In this document: positions 23,110 to 36,900 of the stretch, in pieces
Layout of the letters: every line of letters begins with the position of its first letter
Position numbering within the stretch: position 1 is the stretch's first letter
DNA from: Dillenia suffruticosa
Taxonomy: Eukaryota; Streptophyta; Magnoliopsida; Dilleniales; Dilleniaceae
DNA: 64,000 nt
Direction: 5' to 3'
Assembly: GCA_033439265.1 (NCBI GenBank)
Contig: JAVTVX010000019.1
Location: 20,610,039-20,674,038, forward strand
Notes under the pieces: generated by a model
What the model was told of the DNA's origin: nothing
The model's input: only the letters and a program-made list of their open reading frames with translations
The model's database searches: none
Position numbers and translations under genes: made by a program

Positions 23110-23152
23110 GGGCCCACGTCCCAAGAGATGGTGACACGTGGGTGGGACCCAC
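23110..23152 (-). promoter_or_regulatory. TCP sites and G-box in the TCP gene promoter
   Basis: GGGCCCAC (23110-23117), CACGTG (23135-23140) and a perfect palindromic GTGGGACCCAC (23142-23152) lie 230-270 bp upstream of the ATG. Both TCP motifs fit the class I consensus GGNCCCAC, and the palindrome presents it on both strands. This suggests auto- or cross-regulation by TCP factors. Confidence 0.65.
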
Positions 23153-23159
23153 TTTCTTC

Positions 23160-25090
23160 CCCTCTTTGAGCTTTCTTTTTGGTTTCGGATAGGATGGGTC
23201 AAAACTCAAACCCATTTTTCTTTTTTCTTTTTATTTTTCCTAAACTTTAAAAGCCACTACATGTCCAATACGACGGATGTGCCGCCCCTTTGTCTATGTA
23301 TGCTGTGTGACTTCTTGTGTGCGTGTGTGCTTTTCTGATATTTCTCTCTTTTTTTTTTTTTTTTTTCGTTTGTTGTTTTTGTTTTCTTAATTTTGGTCGG
23401 ACGATGAACACCCGAACCAAAAAGCAACCAGCGGACTCCTTTAGACAAGTTGACTACTCGTGTGCACCGGTAGTCTTCCAAACATTTCAAATTCTCTTAA
23501 TTAATTATTTTATTTTATTTATTTCACTTTTCAATAAAAATGAATATAAAATTTTACAAATAAAAATTAAAATTTTCAATAAAAAATCTAAACTATTATT
23601 ATATCTGTACTTGTCCACAAACATGAATTATAAAATAAAAAATAACTCCGATACACTTAATAATTACTTTAGTCGTATACGAGTTATACTTAAATTTTAA
23701 AATATTTTAAAATAAATTATTGATATCTAATAATTATATTATATTTGATTAAATTCGATTTGAACTGAATTGAACGTTTAAGAGATAAAACTTTTCTGAC
23801 ACTTATTTTTACTATATACAAAATTTAAATCGAAGATTTTATTTTAAAAAAAGTAATATTAAACTATTGAATCAACAAGATGCTTTAAGTAACAAGTAAG
23901 GATCATAGTTATTAAACTCGATCCATACATTAATCCATGTATTTTGAAATTTATGATTCAACTAGTTGAACCGTTGGATCACTAGTTCAACCGTTAATTT
24001 TTTATTATTTTAAAATATAAAAATATATATAATTATATTTTTAAAATGTAAAATATCAATTACGATATTTATATTTTAAATTTGGATCATAAATAATATT
24101 TTATAAATATTATAAAATAAAAATTTATCAATCTACCTTTACTAACAAGGGAGATATTTTTCTAAATATTATTTATAAAAAATATTTTGTACATAATCTT
24201 ATTTAAATTTTATTTTTCTAGAGAAATAAGTAAGGGCATCATCATTAATGAGAGAAATTGATTAAATGATATAATTTTTTTCTTTATTATTAATTAAAAT
24301 ATATTACAAGATTTTATATTCTTTTAAAACTTTTCATTTTTTAAATAGGGTAAGGAGAGATCATTATGACTTTTAGACAGTGTCATTAAAAAGATAATTT
24401 TTTTTATCCTTTTCTTCTTAGGTTTTTTTTAATATAACAAAAATTAACACCAGAACGAAAAAGAAAGTAATAACAACCATGCATAGATTTTATAAAAACT
24501 CTAGATTACGCGAGTAGAGAATTAATCTGCTATTAATCTATAGATTTGTACGGATTAATTATATAAATAATTTAATTTATGAATAGACTTATAAAATATA
24601 TAAATTAAAGATCGATCAGATCCAAATGATGAATGGGTTCGGGATATTCAAATTTTGCCTAAAAATTGTTTAGAGGAAGTGATCAGCGGGTCACACTTGA
24701 ACCACTTTGCATACCTTCTCCGACCCTTATTAGTATAGCCCAAAAAGAGAAAAAAGAAAAAAAGAAAAACCCATATTTTTGGGATGAAAGCATTTCCTTT
24801 GTCTTTTGTATATACAAAAGACCTTTTCCCATAAATGAAAAAGGTTTTTTTTTTTTTTTTGACAAAGATGATAATGTTTGTCCCCCCCGAAAATACCCTT
24901 TTTCAGAGAAAAAAGAAAAGTAAATATAAATTTGTTTATAAAATGATTTGTATACTTTTTAGTGTATAAATTATAAATATTTCTAAAAAACAGTTTAAAA
25001 TAAAATTATTATTCTCGAAAACTCTAATGTATAAAAGTTTATTTGTATTAATCCTTTTTTTTTTTAATTTTCAAAATAATTTTAACATGT
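23160..25090. other. Intergenic, very AT-rich
   Basis: Between the divergent TCP and MEE50 genes. Contains poly-T and poly-A runs (23349-23366, 24845-24860). Around 23900-24000 repeated TCAACTAGTTGAACCG words resemble MITE interiors, but ends could not be placed. No gene is supported. Confidence 0.5.
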
Positions 25091-25323
25091 TAAATTAATT
25101 AATATTCATACAAAAATTCTTATATTTTTATATTTATTTATTATTTCTTATTTAATGAATTATTTATTTATTTACTTATAATTTTTATTTTTTATATTAT
25201 TTATTTTATAATTAATAATTATATATTCGATTATTTTAGATTTTTATTATAAAAAATGATTATTATATTATTTTTATAAAATAATTAATATTTATATAAA
25301 AATTCTTATATTTTTTATATTTA
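25091..25323 (+). repeat. AT-rich dispersed repeat, copy 1
   Basis: Closely matches the reverse complement of 57736-57958. Both ends carry related direct repeats (TTAATTAATATTCATACAAA at 25095 and ATAATTAATATTTATATAAA at 25281, each followed by AATTCTTATATTTTT). Confidence 0.7.
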
Positions 25324-25467
25324 TATTATTTTTATAAAATATTATTTTCACTTATCATTTCACATCTGATTTCATTTCCCTATTTTCGTTTCACTTAATT
25401 TTCTTTCCTTCCCCCCCGCCCACCACCCCCGAATACCCGCCCAACGAGGAATTACTCTTCCTGCGCT

Positions 25468-25470
<3 letters not shown>

Positions 25471-25504
<34 letters not shown>
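25471..25504. repeat. (TC)17 microsatellite near the MEE50 transcription start
   Basis: A perfect TC run directly before the probable 5' leader exon. A second shorter CT run lies at about 25732-25748. Confidence 0.85.
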
Positions 25505-25506
<2 letters not shown>

Positions 25507-25539
25507 CATCCAAACAGCAAGTAAACAGCCCTCTGCGTC

Positions 25540-27924
25540 TCTCAAATTGAATCCAACACAGACCACTACCATCTATGCCGCGGTAGCTGTACTCCTTGCC
25601 TTTTCTTCTTCGCCAACGGGTTTTCTCTCCTCAGTAGGTAATCATTTTCCTTTCTATTCAATTGAACGGTTTGTGAATTTCTTGAATCTTGGATTATCTT
25701 CTATCATTTCTCTCCTAGGTGAAAGAGAACTCTCTCTCTCTCTCTCTCCCCCCCCTCTAGATCCCAGCAACAACTCGTCCAGTTAATTTCTTCACTTGTA
25801 CATAATAGGGCTTTTGTATTTTAGGTGTTGGCTTTTATTGTCATAAGAATTGTCAAAATTGGGTTTCTAAATTCAACAGAGTAAAAAGGGTTTAAGTGAG
25901 TTCAGTACTGATGATTTACATGGGTACTTTGAGTTGATCACATGGTAGGGGTTCCCACTTTTGAAAATCTGGGTGACCTAAATCACCTTTTTGTTTTATT
26001 TGGCGTTTAATTGTGAAATAAAGTAGATGTTAAAGAAGCAGATCACAATAAATGAATCATCAATTGAGCATTTTCTTACTAGTTTAATAGTGAGGATTTA
26101 AGTTGAAAGATGCAAATTTTTGAAAATCAAGTATAGGATATTCGCCAATTTTGAAAATCTGGGCGGCCCGGATCATCTTCTGCTCTAACTGAGTCTCTAG
26201 TTTTGTTCAAAGAGGCGGACGACTGTTCTTTATTGATTTTGGGTATACAACTTCCTTTTCAAGTACCTTGAGCTAAATTGGCAAGTGGGGAATTTATGAT
26301 TTATGATATCTGCTGTCAATTTAGAAAATCGAAATAAAATTTGGAATTTGTTCTGATTTTGTGTATGAAAGATGCTCTTATTTAGTCTGATCACATAATG
26401 CTTAATTTTTGGATTTCAGTTTGATCTTTTACCTGCCCTCCGAAAATATTTTCTGGCCCTGCCCCTGTTTTGAGAGAGGGAGAGAGAAGTGGGTTTCATT
26501 TAACTTTACAATGTTTTGCAAAACCTTTGGGAATTTGAAATTTTGTTTCTTGTGCCAATTTTTTTTTTTTTTAATTTATTTTCTGCATGGTGAGCCACAA
26601 TTGTGCATTTAAGTCTCTGGATTGATCGGAGTGAAATCTGTCACTTAATTCTTGCTGTTATTTGCTATTTCTCCCATACCCTTAGTGTTCTTTTTTTTTT
26701 TTTGGGAGGGGTGAAAAATGAGTAGAGAATCGTTATCAGGGTTGTCATTATCACGAAAAATCCCATTGTTAAAAACCTCCAAAACTGCTAATGAATGGGG
26801 AAACCAACTGAATTAACAGTGTATTTGCACACCTGCACGAATAATTCTCACGTAAAAACAGAATTTCAAAATTTTGTGGATGGCAAGAAGATGTTGAAAT
26901 CTCCTTTTGAGGAAGCAAACTGAGTTCTGGAAGCAAGTTGATCTTCGTCCTTAACTATTCTATTAGTAAAACTTAAAGGCACTTTATTAATAACATAGAA
27001 TGTAAGGCCTGTTTTCGAGCTGTAGCTTTACAACAATAGGGGCAAGAATCTATACATCAACTGTGTAGTCAGTATCCTTGTATAAGTTCACAATCACTGC
27101 ACGAGATGAACCTTGGTTTGGTGAATTGAAGTTGGCTTTAGGTGCAATATGATTCTCGGTTACTGCATGTGATCGTATACTGAGGTACTCCCTGCCGGTT
27201 GTTAAATGACATGAGCTTGGCTGGGCCTCAATTCAGGAGATGAAGCGCCCAAAAGTATAAATAGGGGTTCTTTTCGGGTTTTAGCTTACAGCTTAACTTT
27301 CGACACATAGTCCAACTGAGAGATCTGCAGAGGGAAGTTGAAATCAGTCCCTGGTGCGTAGGATTTGTCCTAAATGTTTGGAATTTCTGATCTCTTGCAA
27401 ATCAGGGTTTCTTTTATTTAGTTTTTCCTAATCTAACTTGAATAACCATAGTACATTACCTTCTGCACCATGAGGGATCAGTTTAGTTAGATGCTTGGAC
27501 CACTGTTAGTAGTAATAGTTTGCTTTCATTCACGTATTTTACACGTTTTTGTGTGGTTTTGAGCAATAAATATATGAATGAATTTTAATCTATACTAAAA
27601 CAAATAAAGAAAAAAGAAATAAATGTTGATTGGTCTTTGAATAAAAAGAAAAAAGAAAGGAAAAGAAAAGACTTTTCTATTTATGTATATTAAGTTTATT
27701 ATTAATCTGAAATGAATGGTACCATTTTTAGATCACACAATCTGGATCATTGATCAGTAGAGGGTAGACCAATCCTGCTAAGTATGGTCTGTTCTAATTT
27801 TACTCTGCAATATTTAACTGGCAATGTGCTTTTGATTTGAATTATGGTAATTTCTTTCCAGGATAATCTAATTTTATAGATTGGGGAGAGACCCGCAGAC
27901 ATAATTTCATTTTGCGTTGAAGCA
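25540..27924 (+). other. Probable 5' leader of MEE50 with a 2.2-kb intron
   Basis: The leader exon probably ends at 25637 (CAGTAG|GTAATC) and resumes at 27862 after TTTCTTTCCAG, 63 bp before the start codon. The splice pair is inferred from motifs only. The leader exon would hold a tiny upstream frame ATG CCG CGG TAG at 25575-25586. Nothing else in this 2.4 kb looks coding. Confidence 0.45.
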
Positions 27925-29819
27925 ATGAAAGAATCACAATTAGGGTTTTCCTTGTCAGAAGAACTCATTCACTCATTGTTGAAAACCTCCGGTTCTTCAT
28001 CTATAGATGAAGCCCTAGAGATTCTTATAAGTACCTCAAAAACTGCAAATGGCCGCGCAGACCTTGCTTCAAAACAATTTCTCCCAATAGTCCTTCAACT
28101 TTGTGAATCTCTTTCACAATTTTCGAATCAACACCTTCTAATACCATCCCTAAAGCTCCTAAGAAACCTTTGTGCTGGAGAAATTGTGAACCAGAATTAT
28201 TTTATTGAGCTAGGTGGGGTGCAAATTATTTCCTCCATTTTGGAAACCTGGGGGCCTGTTTCAGATCTGGAATATGGTGTTATTAGCATGGGGTTGCAGG
28301 TTTTGGCCAATGTCACTTTGGCTGGCAATGAGCAACAGCATGTTATTTGGGATCATTTTTTCCCAGATAGATTTGTTGGACTTGCCAGGATTCGGAGACA
28401 TGAGACCTGTGACCCATTGTGCATGATCATCTATACATGTTGCGATGGAGATTCCACATTGCTTACTGAATTATGTGGAGATTGCAGTTTGTCTGTCGTG
28501 GTGGAAATTGTACGTACTGCTTCAGAAGGTATGCCTAGATTTATATCATTTCCACTTTTTTACAATTTATTGTGCATATACATATATTTTTTATCTTTAA
28601 AATTTGTTGTTTTTATCAAATTTCGATGCTTGAGTCATGGATAATTAATTATGGGAGCAGATCATTCTGAATGGGGTGATAGAGTTCTTACTATTGTTTT
28701 GTTTTGTTTTTCTCCTTCATTTTCTTGATTGAAGAAATAAAAAACAAGTACAAAAATGTGTAATAACCCCAATAGAGATTAGTATGATTCAAGTCAGTAT
28801 TTTGTGATTGTGTCACAGTCACGGCTCAGTTATTTGGGTTAGATTTATTGTTCAATGACTCCATTGCAGACAATAGTATGAAGTTCAACTACTCTTTGTT
28901 GTATTTGTGCATATTTTGACTATGTTTGCTGTTTCTGGCCTTGCTAGTTGGTTTTGGGGAGGATTGGTTGAAGATACTTCTTTCAAGAGTGTGCTTTGAA
29001 GAGTTTTGCTTTTCGCCATTGTTTCTCAAATTGTGTCCGAATGATACACCCAAGGGCGATGAAAATGTTCCCTCTAGGAATGCGTGCTTCAGTTTGGAAC
29101 AAGGCTTTTTATTGAGGATCCTATCAGAAATTGTGAATGAAAGAATTGGTGAGATTTCCATTTCAGGGGGTGTAGCATTGTCCATTCTTGGAATATTTAA
29201 GAGAGTTCTTGGGGTTTTCAATTTTGACTACAGAGCAAGGTCTGGCCTTCCAACTGGGTCTGTGGAGATTGATGTACTTGGATACGCACTTGCCATTTTG
29301 AGAGACATTTGTGCTCATGGCGCTTGCTTAGGCTTGATGGATGATTCTCAGGATGCAATTGATTTACTGCTATCGGCTGGACTTTTAGAGTTGCTCTTAT
29401 GCTCGCTTAAGGACCTTGAGCCTCCGGCAATCATTAGAAAAGCTGTCAGCCAAAGTGATTACTCTCAAACAACTTCAGAAAAGCCAAAGCTCTGTCCTTA
29501 TAAGGGATTTCGGAGGGACATTGTTGCTGTCATTGGAAATTGTCTTTACCAACGGAAGCACGCACAAGATGAAATTAGACAGAGGAATGGGATATTTCTC
29601 CTGTTACAACAATGTGTTACTGATGAAGAAAACCCATTCTTGCGGGAGTGGGGTATTTGGTCAATTAGGAATTTATTGGAAGGAAATGAGGACAACCAGA
29701 AGTTGGTAGCTGATTTGGAGCTTCAAGGATCTGTTAATGTTCCTGAACTTTCTGGGCTTGGTCTCCGAGTTGAGGTGGACCAGAAAACTAGACATGCAAA
29801 GCTTGTTAATGTCCCATGA
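27925..29819 (+). CDS. MEE50: Ataxin-10 domain protein (MEE50 homologue), complete, 2 coding exons
   Basis: Coding exons 27925-28528 and 28948-29819 (1476 nt, 491 aa); the intron splits a codon (GAAG|GTATGC ... GCTAG|TTGG). The N-terminal half is a helical armadillo-like solenoid (for example LLIPSLKLLRNLCAGEIVNQ and LQVLANVTLAGNEQQHVIW). The C-terminal half carries the ataxin-10 signature: FRRDIVAVIGNCLYQRKHAQ, then GIFLLLQQCVTDEENPFLRE and WGIWSIRNLLEGNEDNQ. In animals ataxin-10 is a cytoplasmic solenoid protein linked to cell division and signalling. The Arabidopsis gene is MATERNAL EFFECT EMBRYO ARREST 50; its molecular role is unknown. Length is near the Arabidopsis 475 aa. It converges with the PLD beta gene, 1.1 kb away, the same neighbour that it has in Arabidopsis. 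Confidence 0.92.
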
Positions 29820-30927
29820 GCATGTGATATGCTTGAAGGAGAAGTAGCAGGGAAATAGCCTCCTGCTGGCTTTAGCTGATGAAAGAACTTCAATGATTCT
29901 GTTGCTTTTGCCCTTCTCTCACATTCCTGTGTTCTACATCTTGATTGTATCAGTCTTGGGCTGTTACTGACTTTCCCTCCCTCCATTATGCTACGACCTC
30001 ATTTTGTTTAGCATCTGTTTGAAAGAAAATGAAAAGATTGTGTCGAAACTGGAGAGCAAATGATTGGTGATTATGGAACATTCTTCCCGGCCTAGCTATG
30101 TGTACAAGACTTTGTTTGAGACCAGGAGACGGTTCACATGAAAAATTGATTAGTCGGATATGAATAAAGATATGAATCATAATCTGCTTAAGTTTCCTGT
30201 GCCTTTTCCCCCCCCCCCCCTAAAAAGGGGGAATCAGCTTATGTGTACTCAATGGATTTACCATTGTCGTTGTAAATTCACTGTGATATGAATGATGGAT
30301 GCCCTTGGCAGAATTGAGACTTTCTTTTGAGGGGTAATTTTTTTTTTTTTTTTTGAAAACTGTATTATTTTAAGTCATTCAGCAACAATGCAAGTTTTGG
30401 TTGACTGGAACTTCCCTTTGTTCCCCATATTTACCTGTTTCATGAATTGTTTCTTTATCATGTAGCCATATCCGATCCATAGAAAGAATGCACCATTCTT
30501 TTTATGTAGACAAGTCCCATCATCCAAGGTTCAAGGAATGACACCATCTTCAGCCATTGAATTGCTTATCCTGGCAAGCTGTCCGACGCTTATATACACA
30601 AATGCTACTACTGGGATTCAAACTCCTTTTCATGAACTAAAATTTCATTTATCAAATAAGTCATAAAAATTCAACCAATCCGTTATTTACACAAGGACTT
30701 AAGAGTACAGAGGAATAATCCAAGAAAATAAACAAAATAAAAAAAAAAACACTTCCTATTTGAAAGAAATTCTTGTATTGTAGCACTTCCGTTATTCATC
30801 TATATGAGAGGCTTATTGGATTATAAATATCAACAAATCCTATAAATTGTAGTTGAACTCCTCATCATGTACCAGTTCACAAATTCTTTGTTTTGTCTCC
30901 AATTTGTAACTCCTATAAATTATATGC
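29820..30927. other. Intergenic between convergent MEE50 and PLD beta
   Basis: Holds the 3' UTRs of both genes. A homopolymer C run at about 30209-30221 followed by AAAAAGGGGG could be difficult for polymerases. No gene is seen. Confidence 0.55.
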
Positions 30928-33900
30928 TCAAATGGTGAGATTCTCCTGAATGGCTAAAAATGATCCACATATGTTCCCGCCTACATCAGGAAATTGTGGA
31001 CATTCTTTAAGGGCCTTCACTTTGCCTTTTCGATCAACATCAACTGGGTATTTTAAGAGGTGTCCCCTCATTTCACTCACCTCATCAGCAACAAATTGTT
31101 TCCAGTTCATCTCACTGATAGATCTCAATCTTCTCACACATTCAAGACTTTCTGGTTGCATGAAGCAGTTTTCAACAGTTCCTGTGTGCTCTGCCCATAG
31201 TGACATTCTATATCCATGGATCTGTAAATACATATTTGAACACAACAATGTCAAATCTCACGTCTTATGTGCATGCAGCTCCAGATGCATCACTAGAAAA
31301 ACATACTTAGCCCTAAATGTTTTGATGTTGTTTCCATAATCAGTTATGATTCTTCTCATAGAACTGAGTCCGGTTCATCAAAATTGGGAATGCAAAATAC
31401 GATGGCAAACCAAGTACAATAACTACATTTCAACAACTGTGCCAAATGATAGGTGAAGATGCGAGCCATGTTCCTTTCTTCCTTAAGAGATTATGGCTTT
31501 GCATTCCGGAGGGATATTTCTCTGATTAGAAGAAGGAATTAGCTTGTTACACTTGTTTAATATGTTCTCCTTCAATTTATGTTTGCTTTGCTCATTAGAT
31601 TCTCTTCCAGTCCCACGTATTTTCTTCTATCAAACATGTATATTTTTATAGGATTTTTATTTGTTGAGAAATTACCTCTCCACATGGGTTACGCTGTTTC
31701 TTTGCCCAGGTATACTGAGGTTGATAGGCTCCCATTGCAATCTCAGTATCTCTTGTCCCCTCCATGGACCGCTGATTAATATTTGCAGATCCAATTATTA
31801 CATACTCATCATCTACAATCATCCCTTTCGAGTGGACGTAAATCATAAATCTCCTGCTTTTACGACTGAGTGCCTGTACATATCAAAAGAGGTTAGAACA
31901 TGTGCATTGGAAGCAGTAGCTTCAAATAATGATGAACAAGAGATATTGAACAAGAGATATTGAGCATGAAAATAAAAGAAATGAGCTCGCAGTATGTTAG
32001 GTGGTTCAAGCCTGCCTAAAAGCTGTAAACAAAGAATTGAAGAAGAGGGGCATGCTGTTGCCAACCACAAATAGTTGATAGCTTGTCATTATCAAGGCCA
32101 TTAGGAACTAATCTGTTGGAGGCAGCTTTCACAGAAGAATTTTATCTTGCTTTTTCACAGTATCAGAAAAGGTCAAAATCAAATAATGATGAACAAAAGA
32201 TATTGAGCTTGAAAATAAAAGAAATGAGCTCACAGTATGTTAAGAGGTTCAAGCCCGCCTAAAAGCTGTAAACAAAGAATTGAAGAAGAGAGGCATGTTG
32301 TGGCCAACCACAAATGGTTGATAGCTTGTCATTATCAAAGCCATTGGGAGCTAATCTATTGGAGGCGGCTTTCACAGAAGGATTTTATCTTGCTTTTTCA
32401 CACAGAAGAGGTCAAAGTCAAATAGATTAAGTTATGGTACCTGAGGAGCATTTGTTACAGGAAGATTTATACTGTTGAACCCATCATCGGCCTCCCGATT
32501 GCCCAGGCAGAAGAAATTCAGGTAATCTTGTGGTATAAATGCATCCTCTAACCCAGCCTCCACTAAAGCTTTGTGAATTGTCTGATACATCATTTGCATT
32601 GTTTTATTCTACACCAGACATTTTAGGTTAGAATACAAGGTAGTTCAACTGTAAACAGAAATATCTCCATAGTATTTAATGGACTATCTAGTTATATGAT
32701 TAAGAAGCTGAAGGTTATTTGCAATATTCCGATATGATACCATATCTTTTTGCAATCAAATGATATCTACTTCACAAATGAACACGCTCAAACTCATGAG
32801 AATTAAGAAGATGAATGGACCCATTATGACAAACACAAAACAAGAATATGAAAAGCTTTTGCAGCTAAGAAATGGCACTTTAATTAGGTTGGCAAATCAT
32901 GAAATAGACAAGCAGCAAAACATCCAAATTAAAGAGCAGATCTCTTGAAGTAAAATGATGTGGTAGGATTTTTCTTGTTTTGGTTTACATAGATATTACC
33001 TTCAGGAAAAAGGTAGTAGTGGGTACTATGCCAAGTGAGTTGTACTTGAATTGATATATAAATATATAGTAAAAAATATCACCGAGTATCTGGACTCTTG
33101 ACAGAACTTCAATATTATGGATACTCTTTTTTCATTTGCCAACTGGATATAGTCAGTTTTAAATGCTGCTTTATTCTGTTTGAGCTTCATCTATACTTGA
33201 CCTAGAATGAAGTATTTACTTATGTAGACACTCTTACAAGAAAGAATCACAGTCAGGTTATAAGCAGACCAATTGGATTCTGAAGTCTATCATGTAGCAT
33301 ATATATTATGGCATACATCTTCTAGAGGATTTATTAACACAATGTTACATCACACAATATAACATGAGAGGTTGGGAAGCCAACAATTCCCAATTAAAGT
33401 ATCACAAAAATATATCATGACTCTACCTGCCAGTACAAAATTCTTTGTATAGGATTAGATGTTGGAACACCCTCTGGCCACATTGGGATAACAACATAAG
33501 CTGCAAATCTCTCATTTGCTTTGATTTTCTCAGCAATCTTAAGCGCAATCTCCATCGGAATCAAATTGTTAGCACCTGCATCAAAAGGGTACAAGAATTT
33601 AAAAGATATTCAACAGACATATATGATAACAGATCTTCAACTGATCAAAGAGCAAGCTTATCATTACAGTAGTTGCAGTGAGCAAGAGACGCGTACTGAA
33701 AAAAAAATTGTGATTATTATTAAGTGCAATACTGCACTATCTTAAACAGGAGGCGCAATCACAGACATTGAGGCTACCACTGCTCAGGATTCAAATGTTG
33801 CAGACCCTGCTAAAGGAGTGGCAGTCAAGAATGACCTTTGTATTCCACTTCCTAGGCTAGATGATTGGCAACAGGAGTCCAGTCCCACCTCATTACCTAA

Positions 33901-36900
33901 TGAAATCTTGAGTCTCTTCTTAAGAAATAATTCTTTTTCTACAATGCTTTTATAGCCAAAATCAACTATTCTTGGTCAAATATACTACTTATCCCCGTGA
34001 GAACAGAAGGGTCAAAATTTTTGGCAGTGTTAAATGGTCATGGTCAACCTGAAACTACAAACCCAAAAATTAGTCCTCCCACCATCTTCAAATGACCTTT
34101 CACACTCCCACCCATAAGTTCAATTTGCCTTTTTGTTCATTTTCCCGTAATAGTCTATACTAACTTAGAGGGCGAACCTTGGTGCAACGGTTGAGTTGCT
34201 CCTTTGGTGATCTCGAGGTCACGGATTCAAGATGTGGAAACAGTCTCTTTGCAAAAATGCAAGGGAAGGCTGCATACATATACATCCACCTTCCCCCTAC
34301 CCCTGCACTAAGCTGGGGAGCACTTTATGCACGGGGTGAGCCCTTTAGTCTATACTAACATACCAGGCCACCACCATCATCCTCTAAATATAGTTTTACA
34401 TGGATCTTATATCTCTATAGCCATTTGACAAGGAGCATCTCGTCAAAATTTATAGAAGACTTGATACTGAGGTCCCCTTCCACTTTCAGTCATTTGACAA
34501 TGTCCCACCATACAAAACTGAATTAATCATCGCTCTCACTTGAAGTTCCCTGCAACCCTAAATCTCCTTGAGCCTGTTAGCCCCTTAATGCAATTGCAAA
34601 TTATAAAGATATCCCTTCTTCAGCGCAACCAACTTCTATATACTCCCAAACACAACAATGCACACTGCTTCATCTTCAAATTTTGCAACCAACAACAACC
34701 AGAACTAGGTAAGCTTCCCTGCTCCACACCCTCAGGCAGCAGCTAATGCCTTACAGTTTTTTCTTATCCTAGTGGGATCAGCATACAAATTTTATGACTT
34801 ATTTATTTGAGAATAATCAAAGAGAAAGGTATTTTAGGCGATCCATCTCAAAAATTTCACAAACTTTTAAAACTATGAATACTTTTACACAAGATTTGCC
34901 TAAAAGCTGGTCGCTGGCCATTTCTAAAATTTTTGGAATGTGAAATTTCCCAAAAGTTTGGACGTCGCAGTGAGACAAGTATTATGTCTTATTTTATTTG
35001 TTGACTGGTAAGATATAATAAATGCAGTGTTCTTCATCCTTTTAAGCTTTCAGCAATCTGTGGAAAACACAGTTCAAAACTTGTCCATCCCCTTTAACCC
35101 TATTTAGCTCCCACATGTTTGGGGACCATTACAAGTCTCATGGGCTCACATAGGAGGGGAGCATTAACATAGAAAATAACACAACCACTGTACTCCATCA
35201 GCATGAACTTTTGAAGCAACTAGTTGTTTGACATCCATTAAAGGCATTGGGGCTTGATAGTGCATATCGTATGTGGCATGAGATGAACCTGAGGTTTCAA
35301 GCTTATGAAATTGCAAGCTCATTTCTGTCAGTGGGATTATCCTGCAGTTTTACCATATGCATTCTTCACTTTGAAGCAATTTGTAGTTAAATTTGACAAA
35401 GAAAAGAATCCAAGTAGTTATATATATTCAAATCTTATTATCTAGGGAGAGTGGAGACCAGGGTCACATGGAATAAGGTGGTATTGAGACAGCTTCCAAA
35501 ATATTTCAAACAAACAAAATCCCTCACCTAAATCTTTATTGGTGGACCAGTTGAATGAGGACCCAAGAAAATACTGGTTCTCAATATAAATAAAATGTTG
35601 GGCAGCACGTATGGCTTTCACATATGCTGTATGAATGCTCATGTCAATCAGTACATTCTTTCCGCACACCAGGTTCTGTTACAACAAAATCAGCTTTCAC
35701 AGAGTAAACACTAAGTTTTATCTTGAAAAAGAGAATCTAATTACTTGAGTTTGTTTTATCTACCTTGGATGTGGCTTCCCTCGGATCTTTTGGGAAACCT
35801 TTTACTGAATTTGAATCAATTGAGCGGAAAACCTACATTTGATGAGGCCAAAAATTGGGGAAAGGAAACATAAAATTCCATAAGGAAACAGAAACATAAG
35901 AATATCATCCGTTTAACATCAAATTAATGTGAATTACCTGCGTATGCCAAGCCTCAGGGTCATCTTCACTTATGCAGGGAGACTCCGATATTCCAATGAT
36001 TTCTGGAATCCTTTCTATCCTAAGCAAAGCATCATCATATGCTGCCTTGGTCTTCACTTTCTTAATTCCATGAGGTTTTGATGCTTTTAACCAGCGCTCC
36101 TCAAAGTTAGTCAGAATGTCATATGCTGCAGGGCCATCAATTTTACAGTGCAAGTCATGCCATGGTTCTCTTGGACACCCGATGGTATTTCCCTGCACAA
36201 TGCAATAGCAACTGAAACATAGAAACCGACAGTAAACTCATTTCTCTAGCACATTGCTCTATTCTACTTGTTTCTCACAAAATCAAATCTAACTTGGCCA
36301 TATTTCCATCACATTCACACCATGATGTCCACCCGATTCACTCACCCACAATAAACAATGCCATTACAAACAAGAATAAGTGATTATTTATTTTATTTTA
36401 TTTTTTGGCTGAGATTATGTTATTGTTAGCCCATGTACATATCTATTTTCACAATGGAAATTGTTGCTTCACAGTTTCTATTTGTTTTCTCAATGCATCT
36501 GATGAAATTGCACAGGACCATACGGTTTTCCTTTAATCCTTCTGTTTACAGGAAAACTGAATTCTTAATTCCAATAGGGTCCAGCTTTTCCACTGATTGC
36601 AGAATCAGCTTTAATAAACTGCCTAACAGTGTGCAAATAATTTTCAGCACAAAAACCAATGCTGGCAAAATTCTCATTATCTGTAAGCATCCTGGCAACA
36701 TATGGTGACACATTATCAAAAAAAACTTTCATACTTTATCAAGCTTTGTGGCAACATGATGTGACAGACTAGATGCAAAAAGGAATATTATCACAAAAGC
36801 AATGTTTGCAACTGTCTCATCACTATGACATGTTTTATGCTTCTGCTCTCAGCATCTGGTGGAAACTTTTGACTTGGTGTCCTAATGTCTTTAAGTAACA

